The position numbers and the translations under genes are program-made. Positions 24,320 through 32,054 of a stretch of DNA of 35,335 bases are shown here, in pieces. The number at the start of each line of letters is the position of its first letter. Positions within the stretch are counted from its first letter, which is position 1. The notes beneath the pieces are model-generated. The model searched no databases and was not told the origin of the DNA. It saw only the letters and a program-made list of their open reading frames with translations. Origin of the DNA: Oscillospiraceae bacterium (GTDB lineage: Bacteria; Bacillota; Clostridia; Oscillospirales; Oscillospiraceae); the NCBI GenBank assembly GCA_029067025.1, contig JAIEFH010000142.1, positions 1 to 35,335 of the forward strand. The letters are read 5' to 3'.

Positions 24320-25252
24320 ATGATGGAAGACAACAAGCATGGCATCCTGCTGGAGTCCGGCACCAATGAGATCGAAGTCATGAAATTTACCATTGGGGGC
24401 AACCTGTACGGAATCAATGTGGCCAAGGTGCTGGAGATTATGATCTCCGCTCCAGTGAAGCCCATGCCGCACGCCCACCCGTCGGTGGAGGGCATCTTCA
24501 AGCCCCGGGACGCGGTGATCACCGTGGTGGATCTGCCCCGGTATCTGGGGGTGGAGAGCCCCAAGGATGAGAAGGACATTTTCGTCATCACCAACTTCAA
24601 CAAGATGTGCATCGCTTTCCGGGTGCACACTGTGGATCGCATCAGCCGCATCTCCTGGACGGACATCTCGAAGCCGGACAAGACCGTGTCCGGCGGCGCG
24701 GAGAGCGTGGCCACCGGCATTGCCCAGTGCGACGGGGAGCTGGTCACCATCCTGGACTTTGAGCGCATCGTGGCGGAGATCGCCCCGGAGACCTCCATCC
24801 AGATTTCCGAGGTAGAGGGCCTGGGCCCCCGGGAGCGCAACGACAAGCCCATCTGGGTGGCGGAGGACTCCATCCTGCTGAGCAAGATGATCGAGGACTC
24901 TTTGCGCAAGGCCAACTATGTCAACCTGAGGATGTTCTCCAACGGCCTGGAGCTGTGGGAGGCCCTGACTGCCCTGCAGCCCGACCGGGAGCTGTTTGAC
25001 GATGTGGCCCTTATCATCACCGACATTGAGATGCCCCAGATGGACGGCCACCGGCTGACCAAGCTGGTGAAGGACAACACTCGGTTCAAGGAGGTTCCCC
25101 TCATCATCTTCTCCTCCCTGATCAGCGAGGAGATGCGCCTCAAGGGCCGGGAGCTGGGGGCGGACGAACAGCTCACCAAGCCGGAGATCGGCCACCTGGT
25201 GGATGTGATGGATCACCTTCTCATGCTCCAGGAAAAGAAGGTCAAGGGATAA
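24320..25252 (+). CDS. cheV: Chemotaxis coupling protein CheV
   Basis: CheV (310 aa) joins a CheW-like scaffold domain (residues about 18-165: IEVMKFTIGGNLYGINVAKVLEIM, then VEGIFKPRDAVITVVDLP) to a receiver domain (about 175-305). The phosphorylated residue is D235 in IITDIEMPQMDGHRL, with E/D acidic residues in VAEDS and the lysine in LTKPE. It couples receptors to CheA and acts as a phosphate sink or adaptation element. The longer in-frame TTG at 24302 is rejected because AGGGAG lies eight bases before the ATG at 24320. No CheW gene is in the window, so CheV may carry coupling locally. Confidence 0.94.
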   Translation: MMEDNKHGILLESGTNEIEVMKFTIGGNLYGINVAKVLEIMISAPVKPMPHAHPSVEGIFKPRDAVITVVDLPRYLGVESPKDEKDIFVITNFNKMCIAFRVHTVDRISRISWTDISKPDKTVSGGAESVATGIAQCDGELVTILDFERIVAEIAPETSIQISEVEGLGPRERNDKPIWVAEDSILLSKMIEDSLRKANYVNLRMFSNGLELWEALTALQPDRELFDDVALIITDIEMPQMDGHRLTKLVKDNTRFKEVPLIIFSSLISEEMRLKGRELGADEQLTKPEIGHLVDVMDHLLMLQEKKVKG

Positions 25253-25273
25253 GGGATAGATTAGGAGGCGCTT

Positions 25274-26563
25274 ATGAGCGGCAAATATATCGTGCGGCAG
25301 CCCATCCGGGATCATGAGGGAAGTACCATCGGATATGAGATTCTCTACCATGGGGCCAATCAGGCCTTTAGCAGCGACAGCTCCACTTCCAGCGCGGAAT
25401 TTGCCGCCGCCAACACGATCTATAATTTTCTTACCGACAACAGCCCCAAGGTGCTGAAGGGCACGCTGAATTTTATGACCTTCACCACCATGCTGCTGAT
25501 GAAAAAGACGCCCAGGCTTTTTGATAAAAACGACCTGGTCATCCAGATCGACGACGCGGTGATTATCCACCCGCTGTCCATGCACCTGGTGCGCCAGTAC
25601 GCCAACGAGGGCTACCGCGTCGCGGTGAACGACTTCCAGTTTACCCCCCGGTATCTGTCCCTGCTGGACGACATCCATTTCATCAAGATCAACGCGAAAA
25701 ACGCCAGCGAGGTCACCATCCGCAACACGGTGGAGATCGCCCATAGCATGAACATCAAGTGCATTGTCACCCATGTGGACGACCCGCATACGTACCAGCG
25801 GGCGGTGGCTTTGGGGGCGGACGGGCTGGAGGGCTCCTATGTGGCCGACAAGCTCACCACCCGGGCCCACAGCAGCGCTTACATCCAGAGCAACTTCTTC
25901 CAGCTCATGGTGGCCGTCACCCGGGATGAGCCCAATGTGGAGGAGATCGAGCAGCTCATCGCCGCGGACGCCAGCCTGACCTACGGCCTGCTGAAAATGG
26001 TCAACTCCGCCTATTTTGCCCTGCGCCACCGGGCCACCACCATCACCCAGGCCATTATGACCCTGGGCCTGGGGCAGCTGAAGCAGTGGATCTACCTGCT
26101 CAGCGCCAGCAACGCGGATAACGAGTTGGATTCCGGCTCGGAGGAGTTCTTGAAGCGCTCCTTCATGCGGGCCAACTTCTGCAGCGAGCTGATGAACTAC
26201 GCCAAGGATATGCCCATCTCCAAATCCGAGGGCTATCTGATGGGGATGTTCTCCACCCTGAACTACCTCATCGACGCCCCCCTGGAGGAGATCCTGGCCG
26301 AGGTGCCGGTGGCTGAGGAGATCAAAGCCGCCCTGCTCCGCCACGAGGGGCGCTGCGGCAAGCTGTATGAGCTGGTGCTCAGCTACGAGGCGGCGGACTG
26401 GGAGCGCATCACCGTCCTGGCCGAGGAACTGGGCATCCCGGACAACATGATGACCAGCGTCTACTTCATCTGCATGGAAAATGTAAATACCCTTTGGGAG
26501 CAGCTTACCAATCCATACCCCCGGCAGGGCGAGCCCGCCGAGGCGGAAACACCCGCAACCTGA
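25274..26563 (+). CDS. Degenerate EAL-HDOD signalling protein (YuxH-like)
   Basis: The 429-aa protein has an N-terminal EAL-like domain (about 1-200) and an HDOD domain (about 205-400). The EAL motif glutamate is kept as E22 (GYEILYHG), but other catalytic positions are lost: DDF reads NDF at residues 119-121, the KxD motif reads KIN, and the usual acidic loops read QIDDA. It is therefore unlikely to hydrolyse cyclic di-GMP; it may bind it or serve as a protein scaffold. The HDOD part shows IEQLIAADASLTYGLLKMVNS and ITQAIMTLGLGQLKQWI. The AGGAGG site lies before the ATG. It is the last gene of the operon and faces the ComFB-type gene across a terminator. Confidence 0.9.
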   Translation: MSGKYIVRQPIRDHEGSTIGYEILYHGANQAFSSDSSTSSAEFAAANTIYNFLTDNSPKVLKGTLNFMTFTTMLLMKKTPRLFDKNDLVIQIDDAVIIHPLSMHLVRQYANEGYRVAVNDFQFTPRYLSLLDDIHFIKINAKNASEVTIRNTVEIAHSMNIKCIVTHVDDPHTYQRAVALGADGLEGSYVADKLTTRAHSSAYIQSNFFQLMVAVTRDEPNVEEIEQLIAADASLTYGLLKMVNSAYFALRHRATTITQAIMTLGLGQLKQWIYLLSASNADNELDSGSEEFLKRSFMRANFCSELMNYAKDMPISKSEGYLMGMFSTLNYLIDAPLEEILAEVPVAEEIKAALLRHEGRCGKLYELVLSYEAADWERITVLAEELGIPDNMMTSVYFICMENVNTLWEQLTNPYPRQGEPAEAETPAT

Positions 26564-26590
26564 CGGGATAAAAGCTGGCTTTAGGACAAA

Positions 26591-26629
26591 AAAATCTCTG
26601 GCGGATCGTTCAAGTCCGCCAGAGATTTT
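26591..26629. terminator. Bidirectional intrinsic terminator
   Basis: AAAATCTCTGGCGGA (26591-26605) and TCCGCCAGAGATTTT (26615-26629) form a perfect 15-bp stem around a nine-base loop. A-rich sequence lies on the left and T-rich on the right, so it works on both strands. It lies between the convergent ends of the fla/che array (stop at 26563) and the minus-strand ComFB-type gene (stop at 26638). Confidence 0.93.
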
Positions 26630-26637
26630 CCATCAGG

Positions 26638-27279
26638 TTACTCCCGGCCGTGGTGGGGGCGCTCCATGACCAGCTTGCAGGCCTGGAGCAGCTGGGCCGT
26701 GATGTCGCTGCTGAACTTGCCCTCGTACACCGTCAGGCGCGGGATCATATCTCCCCGCTCCAGCACCACATACTTGGGGGGCAGATGGTTCAAGGTGAGG
26801 GCCTTTACGTCCTCCATGCAGCGCTCACAGCTGCACAGGCCGAACATCTGCACATATTTGGGGGCTTTTTCTTCCACCAGCACCTGCATGACGTTCATGT
26901 AGCCGGGGTAGACAGGGAGACGGGACTCATCCCACTTGGCGGTTTCCTCGGCCTCGGGCTGAGCGGCGGGCGCGGGTTCTGGCGACCGCTGGGGCTGGAC
27001 GGCGGCCACGGGCTCAGGGACAGGGGCCGGTTCCGGCTGGGGCTGAGGCGCCGGCTGCTGGGGGGCTGCCTGCTGCGAGGCCATCTCGCCCTCCAGCGCG
27101 TCCTCCAGCGCACTCTTGATCTGCACCGACACGGCGGCGTCCGGAGCTATGGAGGCGGCAATGGGGGTTTGGGCGGCGGGCGCGGCGGCCTCCTCGGGCG
27201 CGGCGGCGGGATCGGGCTTCTTGCTGAGCAGGTTCATCACCCGCGCGGTCTTGCTGGTTTTGTCGTTCTTAGATGCCAT
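26638..27279 (-). CDS. ComFB-domain protein with Pro/Ala-rich arm
   Basis: This 213-aa protein ends in a ComFB-family domain (about residues 127-205): YMNVMQVLVEEKA, the cysteine cluster C149, C151 and C154 with D157 in CSCERCMEDV, then ALTLNHLPPKYVV. Family members in cyanobacteria and Bacillus have been reported to bind cyclic dinucleotides; the Bacillus gene belongs to the late competence comF operon. The N-terminus is a short basic helix (SKTARVMNLLSKK, 9-21), then about 95 residues rich in Pro, Ala, Gln and Glu that look disordered. It lies 17 bp after the ParA-type gene and is probably co-transcribed with it. AAGGAG sets the start. Its exact function is unknown. Confidence 0.82.
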   Translation of the reverse strand: MASKNDKTSKTARVMNLLSKKPDPAAAPEEAAAPAAQTPIAASIAPDAAVSVQIKSALEDALEGEMASQQAAPQQPAPQPQPEPAPVPEPVAAVQPQRSPEPAPAAQPEAEETAKWDESRLPVYPGYMNVMQVLVEEKAPKYVQMFGLCSCERCMEDVKALTLNHLPPKYVVLERGDMIPRLTVYEGKFSSDITAQLLQACKLVMERPHHGRE

Positions 27280-27296
27280 GACGCTGAACTCCTTAC

Positions 27297-28109
27297 TTAA
27301 TTGAAGAATTTGGAGATATATTTCTGCTTAAATGACTGCTTGGGCCGCGGGAAGCGCTCTCCGGCCACCGCGTCCACGATCTCCTGGAAGTCCTGGGCGG
27401 GACGGGAGTCGGGCTGATAGGTGAGCACGCTCTGCCCATGGGCGGGAGCCATAGCCACACCCACGCCCCGGTGGATCTTGGCCTGGAACACCTGGCTTCC
27501 AAGCTGCCCGGCCACCTCCTGGGCCAGCTCCAGGATGTCCTTGGACAGGGTAAGCCGGCCGTTGAACTTGTTGACCAGGATGCCCAGCACCTTCAGATGG
27601 GGATTGTAGGTGGAGCGCACGGTTTCGATGGTCTCCTGGAGCTGGGTGATGCCCACCAGGCTGAGTACCTCCGCCTCCATGGGGACGATCAGCCCGTCGG
27701 AAGCCACATAGGCGTTGACGGTGAGGATGTTCAGGGCAGGCGGTGTGTCGATGATGATGAAGTCGTACTGGGAGCGCACGCCGGACAGCTTGTCGGTGAG
27801 CAAAAACTCCCGGCGGGGCATGGTGAACTCCACATCGGCGGCGGACAGCATAATATCTGAGGGCAGGATGTCGCCGTACTCCGTGGACTGGATGGCCTGC
27901 TCGATGGGACAGCTTCCCTGGAGTACGTCGTAGACGGTGCTACCCGAACCGATGTCCAGCCCCAGGTTGAAGCCCAGGTTGCCCTGGGGATCCAGGTCGA
28001 TGCCCAGAACCTTGGCCCCGCGCTGTTGGAGGCCGGATACCAGGGCGGCGGCGGTGGTGGTTTTGCCCACGCCTCCTTTTTGGTTGGTGACGGTAATGAT
28101 TTGAGTCAA
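27297..28109 (-). CDS. ParA/Soj-family ATPase (TTG start)
   Basis: A 270-aa deviant Walker ATPase of the ParA type. It has K11 and K16 in QKGGVGKTTT, the dimer-binding DLDPQGNLG, and IIIDTPPALN. Such proteins position chromosomes, plasmids or large protein clusters by binding DNA or membrane. The frame stays open upstream, but the TTG at 28109 follows AAAGGGGAGG and gives the family N-terminus, so it is preferred over the distant ATG. No ParB or parS partner is seen nearby. It lacks the C-terminal amphipathic membrane helix pattern of FlhG/MinD as far as can be judged, ending instead in a basic KQSFKQKYISKFF tail. It pairs with the ComFB-type gene. Confidence 0.87.
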   Translation of the reverse strand: MTQIITVTNQKGGVGKTTTAAALVSGLQQRGAKVLGIDLDPQGNLGFNLGLDIGSGSTVYDVLQGSCPIEQAIQSTEYGDILPSDIMLSAADVEFTMPRREFLLTDKLSGVRSQYDFIIIDTPPALNILTVNAYVASDGLIVPMEAEVLSLVGITQLQETIETVRSTYNPHLKVLGILVNKFNGRLTLSKDILELAQEVAGQLGSQVFQAKIHRGVGVAMAPAHGQSVLTYQPDSRPAQDFQEIVDAVAGERFPRPKQSFKQKYISKFFN

Positions 28110-28150
28110 GGAATATTCCCTCCCCTTTACAAAAACATTGGAGAAAAGTC

Positions 28151-28178
28151 TTAAGTTTAATATACTACAGGTCGATAA
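28151..28178 (+). promoter_or_regulatory. Candidate sigma-28 promoter for fliD-fliS-fliT
   Basis: TTAAGTTT (28151-28158) and GTCGATAA (28171-28178) resemble the sigma-28 boxes TAAAGTTT and GCCGATAA, with a 12-base spacer (consensus 11; shifting the -35 by one base gives 11). It reads toward fliD, a class of gene that sigma-28 usually controls. Confidence 0.55.
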
Positions 28179-28208
28179 AAAAGAACAGAGGTACAGCGAA
28201 AAAAAACT

Positions 28209-28226
28209 AAAAATTTTCAAATTTTT
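28209..28226. promoter_or_regulatory. AT-rich perfect inverted repeat in the fliD leader
   Basis: AAAAATTT and AAATTTTT flank a two-base spacer (TC). It lies about 30 bases downstream of the candidate sigma-28 -10 box, between divergent genes. It could be an operator or only an AT-rich bend; there is no further evidence. Confidence 0.35.
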
Positions 28227-28245
28227 CTTCTGTGAGCGCGCTTGG

Positions 28246-28260
28246 GGCGGGGATCCCGCC
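28246..28260 (+). other. Small GC hairpin before the fliD ribosome binding site
   Basis: GGCGGG and CCCGCC form a 6-bp stem with a three-base loop (GAT), 12 bases before AAAGGAG. It may affect message stability or translation. Confidence 0.4.
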
Positions 28261-28288
28261 TACGGCTTTTCGAAAGGAGCGATCCGGT

Positions 28289-31123
28289 ATGGCATCTATT
28301 ACCAGTTTGAGCAACAGCAGTTACAACACCAGCAGCATTTACGGCAATCGGAACGTACTCAGCGGCCTGGCCAGCGGTATGGACACCGAGTCCATGATCG
28401 AGAACGCGGTCTCCGGCATCAAGACGAAAATCCAGAACCTGGTCAAGAAGCGCACCAAGATCGAATGGCAGCAGGACGCCTACCGCAGCATCATTGACAA
28501 GGCGGTGAACTTCAATACCAAGTACACCTCCTATTCCTCCAAGACCAACCTGCTCAGCAGCAGCTTCTTTACCAACGCGGTGAATACCGCTGTTCTGGGT
28601 ACTTACAAGGACAAGATCACCGCCAGCGGCAAGAGCTCCAGCGACATCAAGATCAACGCGGTGAAGCAGATGGCCAAGGCCGCCACCTACACCGTGTCCG
28701 GCGCCGCGACCGGCCTGGGCAGCAAGCTTGTCGCCGCCAGCGAGGGGGAGGCCGCCGGCATCAGGGGAGAGCTGTTCGACCTGAGCAAGCAGCTGGACAT
28801 CAACAATATGTCCGGTTCGCTGACCTTCCAGTACGGCGGCACCAATGGCGCCACCTTCGACATCAAGCTCGACGAGCTGGAGGACTGGAGCCAGTATGAG
28901 GGCAGCAGCAGCGCGGAGAAGATGGCCAATGCCATCAACAAGAAGCTGAGCGAGATCACCTACAGCTACACCAAGAACGGCTTCCAGGAAACCACCACCG
29001 CCGACAAGGCCATCAAGGTCACCGCCAACCCCGACGGCAGGCTCACCTTTACCGATGGACTGGGCAACGGCAACTCGGTGAAGATCAGCTCCTCCTCCGG
29101 AAAAATCAAAGCCTATGCCGGGGAGAACGTACTTGCCGTAGACAACAATCTGAGCACGAAAAAGTCTGCCTATGAGTATCTGGGCGGCAAGCAGGATAGC
29201 AGCGGCAAGTGGACCGGCGGCAAGGAACTGAGCGTCACCCTCAACGGCACCACCAAGAAGATCAGCATGAGCGACGTGATGAACAACGTCGACCTCACGT
29301 ATGACAATGCCAGCGGGAAAAGCAAGGAGGAGCAGTTCGCGGACGCCCTCCAGGGTGAGCTGGACAAAGCCTTCGGCAAGGGCAAGGTCACGGCAAGCAA
29401 TGTGGACGGCAGGCTGAACCTCACCCCCGCGAAGGAGGGCGATACCCTCAGCGTGGACGGCTCCGCCGTGAAGGCCCTGGGCTTCGAGAACAGCAACACC
29501 AACTACATCAACACCGGCAAGAAGCTGTCCGACCTGATGGGCGAGGACATTTTCGCCGACAAGAACAAGCTGGCGGCGGTGGGCGACGTCACGCTGAGTT
29601 CCAACGGGAAGTATTCCGTGGACGAGGCGGGCAACCGTGTCAGCATGGGCGATGACGGCAAGTATTATCGCGTGAACAGCGACGGCGAGTTCCTCTATGA
29701 TTTCAAGATCAACGGCGCCAACATCAACGTCACCAAGGACACCACCTTGGAGAAACTGATGAACTCCATCAACTCCAGCGCCGAGGCGGGGGTGAAGGTG
29801 AGCTATTCCAAGCTGACCAACGAGTTCAAGTTCACCGCCAACGAGACCGGCGCCAACAGCAAGATCGAGTTCGGCGGGCTGGCGAAGGAGATGTTTGAGC
29901 CTTCCAGCGATGTTGAAATCAGTAATAATTTTGCGGAGAACTATGGCCTTTCTTGGCTGAGAGACGGCGAAACGGAGCGGATTACCGTCAAGTTTGATGG
30001 GTACCACATCAGCTTTAATGTCAACAATAAGACGACCATGCAGGATTTTGCTGAGCATCTGTACCACGGTATAGGTGCTGGTAGCCGGAGTGCTGTCTAT
30101 GATGAAAAGACGGGCCAGATTACGGTGGCCGACGAGAATGGCAAGGAACTGCAATTTACCGTCATGGATAGCTGGGGGGATGAATGCAAACGCGTGATTC
30201 AGCCTGCCGCTACCTATACCAAGGGCCAGGACGCCATCATGGATGTGGAGATCAACGGCAAGCGGTTCGAGAACTTCACCCGCGGCTCCAACAGCTTTGA
30301 CATTGACGGGCTGACCGTCAACGTGAAGGGCACCTTCGAGGCGAAGGGCAAGGACGGCGAGGATTACGAGCCCATCACCTTCAACACCACCACCGACACC
30401 GACAAGATCATCGACGCCATCCGGGAGTTCGTCAACGACTACAACGAGATGGCCACCGAGCTTAAGAGCGCCTACTCCACCCTGCCTGCCCAGAAATCCA
30501 ACGGCGCCAGGTATGAGCCCCTCACCGCCGAGGAGGAGGAGGGCTACTCCAAGACCGAGCTGGAAGCCTATAACGAGAAGGCCAAGCAGGGCATCCTGTT
30601 CGGGGACTCCACCTTGTCCAGTATGTACAGCAAGCTGCTCAGCGCCATTGCCCCCGGCGGCGCCGACGGCCAGACCCTGCGGGAGATCGGCATTGGCACC
30701 TCCTATAACAACGGTATGACCACCCTGTCCCTGGACGAGGATAAGCTGCGCGCCGCCCTGGAGAGCAACCCGGACAAGGTGAAGGACGCCTTCACCAAGA
30801 CCCGCGAGGGCGGTTCCTCCACTGACGGGCTGATGCAGACCTTGCAGAACACGCTGAACACCTACGTCAAGACCACCGGCGAACCCAAGGGCGTCCTGAT
30901 CCAGCGGGCCGGATCCAACAAGGCGTATACCTCGCTGAACAGCAACAGCCTCAAGAGCCAGATGGACAGCATTGACAGCCAGATCGAGCGTTGGCAGACC
31001 AAGATGTCCAACCAGATCGACCGTTACACGACCCAGTTCAGCAAGCTGGAGCAGCTGATCGCCCAGATGAACTCCCAGTCCTCCGCGTTCGCGGGCCTGA
31101 TGGGCGGTTCCTCCGGCTACTAA
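28289..31123 (+). CDS. fliD: Flagellar filament cap protein FliD, unusually long
   Basis: FliD (944 aa) forms the cap under which flagellin polymerises. The N-terminal FliD_N part is clear at about residues 15-115 (VLSGLASGMDTESMIENAVSGIKTKI and IEWQQDAYRSIIDKAVNF). The C-terminal FliD_C part (about 660-930) contains EPITFNTTTDTDKIIDAIREFVNDYNEM and ends in a coiled coil (MDSIDSQIERWQTKMSNQIDRYTTQFSKLEQLIAQM). Between them lie about 540 residues of repeated beta-rich surface modules, roughly doubling the size of Bacillus FliD (498 aa). One stretch, residues about 540-645, uses very different codons. The ATG at 28289 follows AAAGGAG by nine bases; the upstream in-frame ATG is rejected. Confidence 0.93.
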   Translation: MASITSLSNSSYNTSSIYGNRNVLSGLASGMDTESMIENAVSGIKTKIQNLVKKRTKIEWQQDAYRSIIDKAVNFNTKYTSYSSKTNLLSSSFFTNAVNTAVLGTYKDKITASGKSSSDIKINAVKQMAKAATYTVSGAATGLGSKLVAASEGEAAGIRGELFDLSKQLDINNMSGSLTFQYGGTNGATFDIKLDELEDWSQYEGSSSAEKMANAINKKLSEITYSYTKNGFQETTTADKAIKVTANPDGRLTFTDGLGNGNSVKISSSSGKIKAYAGENVLAVDNNLSTKKSAYEYLGGKQDSSGKWTGGKELSVTLNGTTKKISMSDVMNNVDLTYDNASGKSKEEQFADALQGELDKAFGKGKVTASNVDGRLNLTPAKEGDTLSVDGSAVKALGFENSNTNYINTGKKLSDLMGEDIFADKNKLAAVGDVTLSSNGKYSVDEAGNRVSMGDDGKYYRVNSDGEFLYDFKINGANINVTKDTTLEKLMNSINSSAEAGVKVSYSKLTNEFKFTANETGANSKIEFGGLAKEMFEPSSDVEISNNFAENYGLSWLRDGETERITVKFDGYHISFNVNNKTTMQDFAEHLYHGIGAGSRSAVYDEKTGQITVADENGKELQFTVMDSWGDECKRVIQPAATYTKGQDAIMDVEINGKRFENFTRGSNSFDIDGLTVNVKGTFEAKGKDGEDYEPITFNTTTDTDKIIDAIREFVNDYNEMATELKSAYSTLPAQKSNGARYEPLTAEEEEGYSKTELEAYNEKAKQGILFGDSTLSSMYSKLLSAIAPGGADGQTLREIGIGTSYNNGMTTLSLDEDKLRAALESNPDKVKDAFTKTREGGSSTDGLMQTLQNTLNTYVKTTGEPKGVLIQRAGSNKAYTSLNSNSLKSQMDSIDSQIERWQTKMSNQIDRYTTQFSKLEQLIAQMNSQSSAFAGLMGGSSGY

Positions 31124-31151
31124 ATCCGAAACGACCAAAAAGGAGTCAAGA

Positions 31152-31580
31152 ATGGACAGAAAAGGCTTCCAGGGGTACCAGGGCTATAAGGAGCAGGGCA
31201 TCAACGACATGACCCCGGGGGAACTGCTGCTGCTGTTGTACGACGAGCTGGTCAAGCGCCTGCTCCGGGCCGGACTGGCCCTGGACAAGGCGGACTACCC
31301 CCTGTTTGAGGCAAGCGTGGATCGGAGCCTGGACATCATCCGCTATCTGGACGACACCCTGGATATGCAGTACCCCATCAGCCGAAACTTGAACCGCTTG
31401 TATGACTACTTCTGCTTTGAGCTCAACCGGGTGAAGGCCGGGCGGAACAAGACCGAGCTGGATCGGGTCAAAACCATGGTGAGCGAGCTGCGGGACACCT
31501 TCCGGGAGGCGGACAAGAACTGCGCCCGGGAGCTGGCCAACGCCGCTGCCTCGGCGGTAAGCGCCGAGGGAGAGGGCTAG
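31152..31580 (+). CDS. fliS: Flagellin export chaperone FliS
   Basis: FliS (142 aa) binds the flagellin C-terminus, prevents early polymerisation and delivers it to FlhA. The protein is helical with the family pattern GYKEQGINDMTPGELLLLLYDELVKRLLRA near residues 10-40 and ISRNLNRLYDYFCFELNRVKAGR at about 75-98. The C-terminal 25 residues are Ala/Glu-rich. It is 28 bp after fliD and precedes a FliT-like gene. No flagellin gene is present in the window. Confidence 0.94.
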   Translation: MDRKGFQGYQGYKEQGINDMTPGELLLLLYDELVKRLLRAGLALDKADYPLFEASVDRSLDIIRYLDDTLDMQYPISRNLNRLYDYFCFELNRVKAGRNKTELDRVKTMVSELRDTFREADKNCARELANAAASAVSAEGEG

Positions 31581-31588
31581 GTGAGCGC

Positions 31589-31987
31589 GTGGACGAGAAA
31601 GCCGTGATGGATGCTCTGGTTCAGATGAAGCGCACCGGCAACCTGCTCAATGAGGCGTGGGATCTGACTCAGCAGCTGGGTCAATCCCTAGATCGCGATG
31701 ACCAGGTGAGTACCCAGATGCTGATTGCCATGCGGGAGGAGCCGTTAGCAAAGCTCCAGGCGGCCGACCAGGCCATCCGGGAGCAGTTGGAGGCGCTGCC
31801 TGACCGGGAGGAGGCCGCGCAGTTGGCCGTCATGCTCAACGGCGGGCCTGCCGCCGACCCGGCTCAGCAGAGCCAGCGGCTCCTGTGTGAACAGGTGGCG
31901 TCCAACAAGCGGCGGCTCAAGCAGGTGATGGAGCTGGATCGGGTGCTGAACCAGCGGATAGGCCGGGAAAAATCGGTCTATCAATAG
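31589..31987 (+). CDS. FliT/FlgN-like small helical protein
   Basis: This 132-aa, wholly helical, charged protein has no membrane segment and no motif that I can assign with certainty. Its size, coiled-coil nature (LLNEAWDLTQQLGQSLDR; CEQVASNKRRLKQVMELDRVLNQRI) and position after fliS match FliT- or FlgN-type export chaperones for cap or hook-associated proteins. The C-terminal SNKRRLKQVMELDRVLNQ resembles the end of FlgN-like proteins. The start is a GTG close behind AGGTGAG; an ATG six codons later is the alternative. It is the last gene before the terminator at 31999. Confidence 0.65.
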   Translation: MDEKAVMDALVQMKRTGNLLNEAWDLTQQLGQSLDRDDQVSTQMLIAMREEPLAKLQAADQAIREQLEALPDREEAAQLAVMLNGGPAADPAQQSQRLLCEQVASNKRRLKQVMELDRVLNQRIGREKSVYQ

Positions 31988-31998
31988 AAATACAATAA

Positions 31999-32031
31999 AA
32001 TATCGGCTCGGTGAATCACCGAGCCGATATT
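31999..32031. terminator. Palindromic intrinsic terminator between convergent genes
   Basis: AATATCGGCTCGGTGA (31999-32014) and TCACCGAGCCGATATT (32016-32031) are perfect inverted repeats with one central base. An A-rich stretch lies on the left, but no long T-run lies on the right. It sits between the FliT-like gene and the minus-strand protease gene, and so could stop transcription from either side. Confidence 0.85.
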
Positions 32032-32054
32032 GCACGAACAAAACAAATATGGTA

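Noticed and set aside
24263..26344. A 693-codon minus-strand frame across cheV and the EAL-HDOD gene
   Set aside because: It covers two well-supported genes on the other strand, has no ribosome binding site or domain, and is a composition artefact. The same applies to the long minus frames at 6119-8155, 18901-20679 and 20694-22370.
26650..27300. A 216-codon plus-strand frame opposite the ComFB-domain gene
   Set aside because: It is the complement of the Pro/Ala-rich arm, giving Gly/Leu/Arg runs; the minus-strand frame has the domain, ribosome binding site and terminator placement.
28110..28220. Upstream extension of the ParA-type frame to an ATG at 28220
   Set aside because: The added 37 residues are hydrophobic and Cys/Phe-rich, unlike the family, and the TTG at 28109 has a strong ribosome binding site directly before the conserved start.
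28217..31138. A 973-codon open frame on the minus strand, opposite fliD
   Set aside because: It mirrors fliD exactly; the protein is Leu/Val/Gly/His-rich without motifs. Long antisense frames are expected where G/C-ending codons dominate.
32023..32030. GCCGATAT, identical to a sigma-28 -10 box
   Set aside because: It is part of a perfect palindromic terminator, occurs on both strands for that reason, and has no TAAA box at the correct distance.
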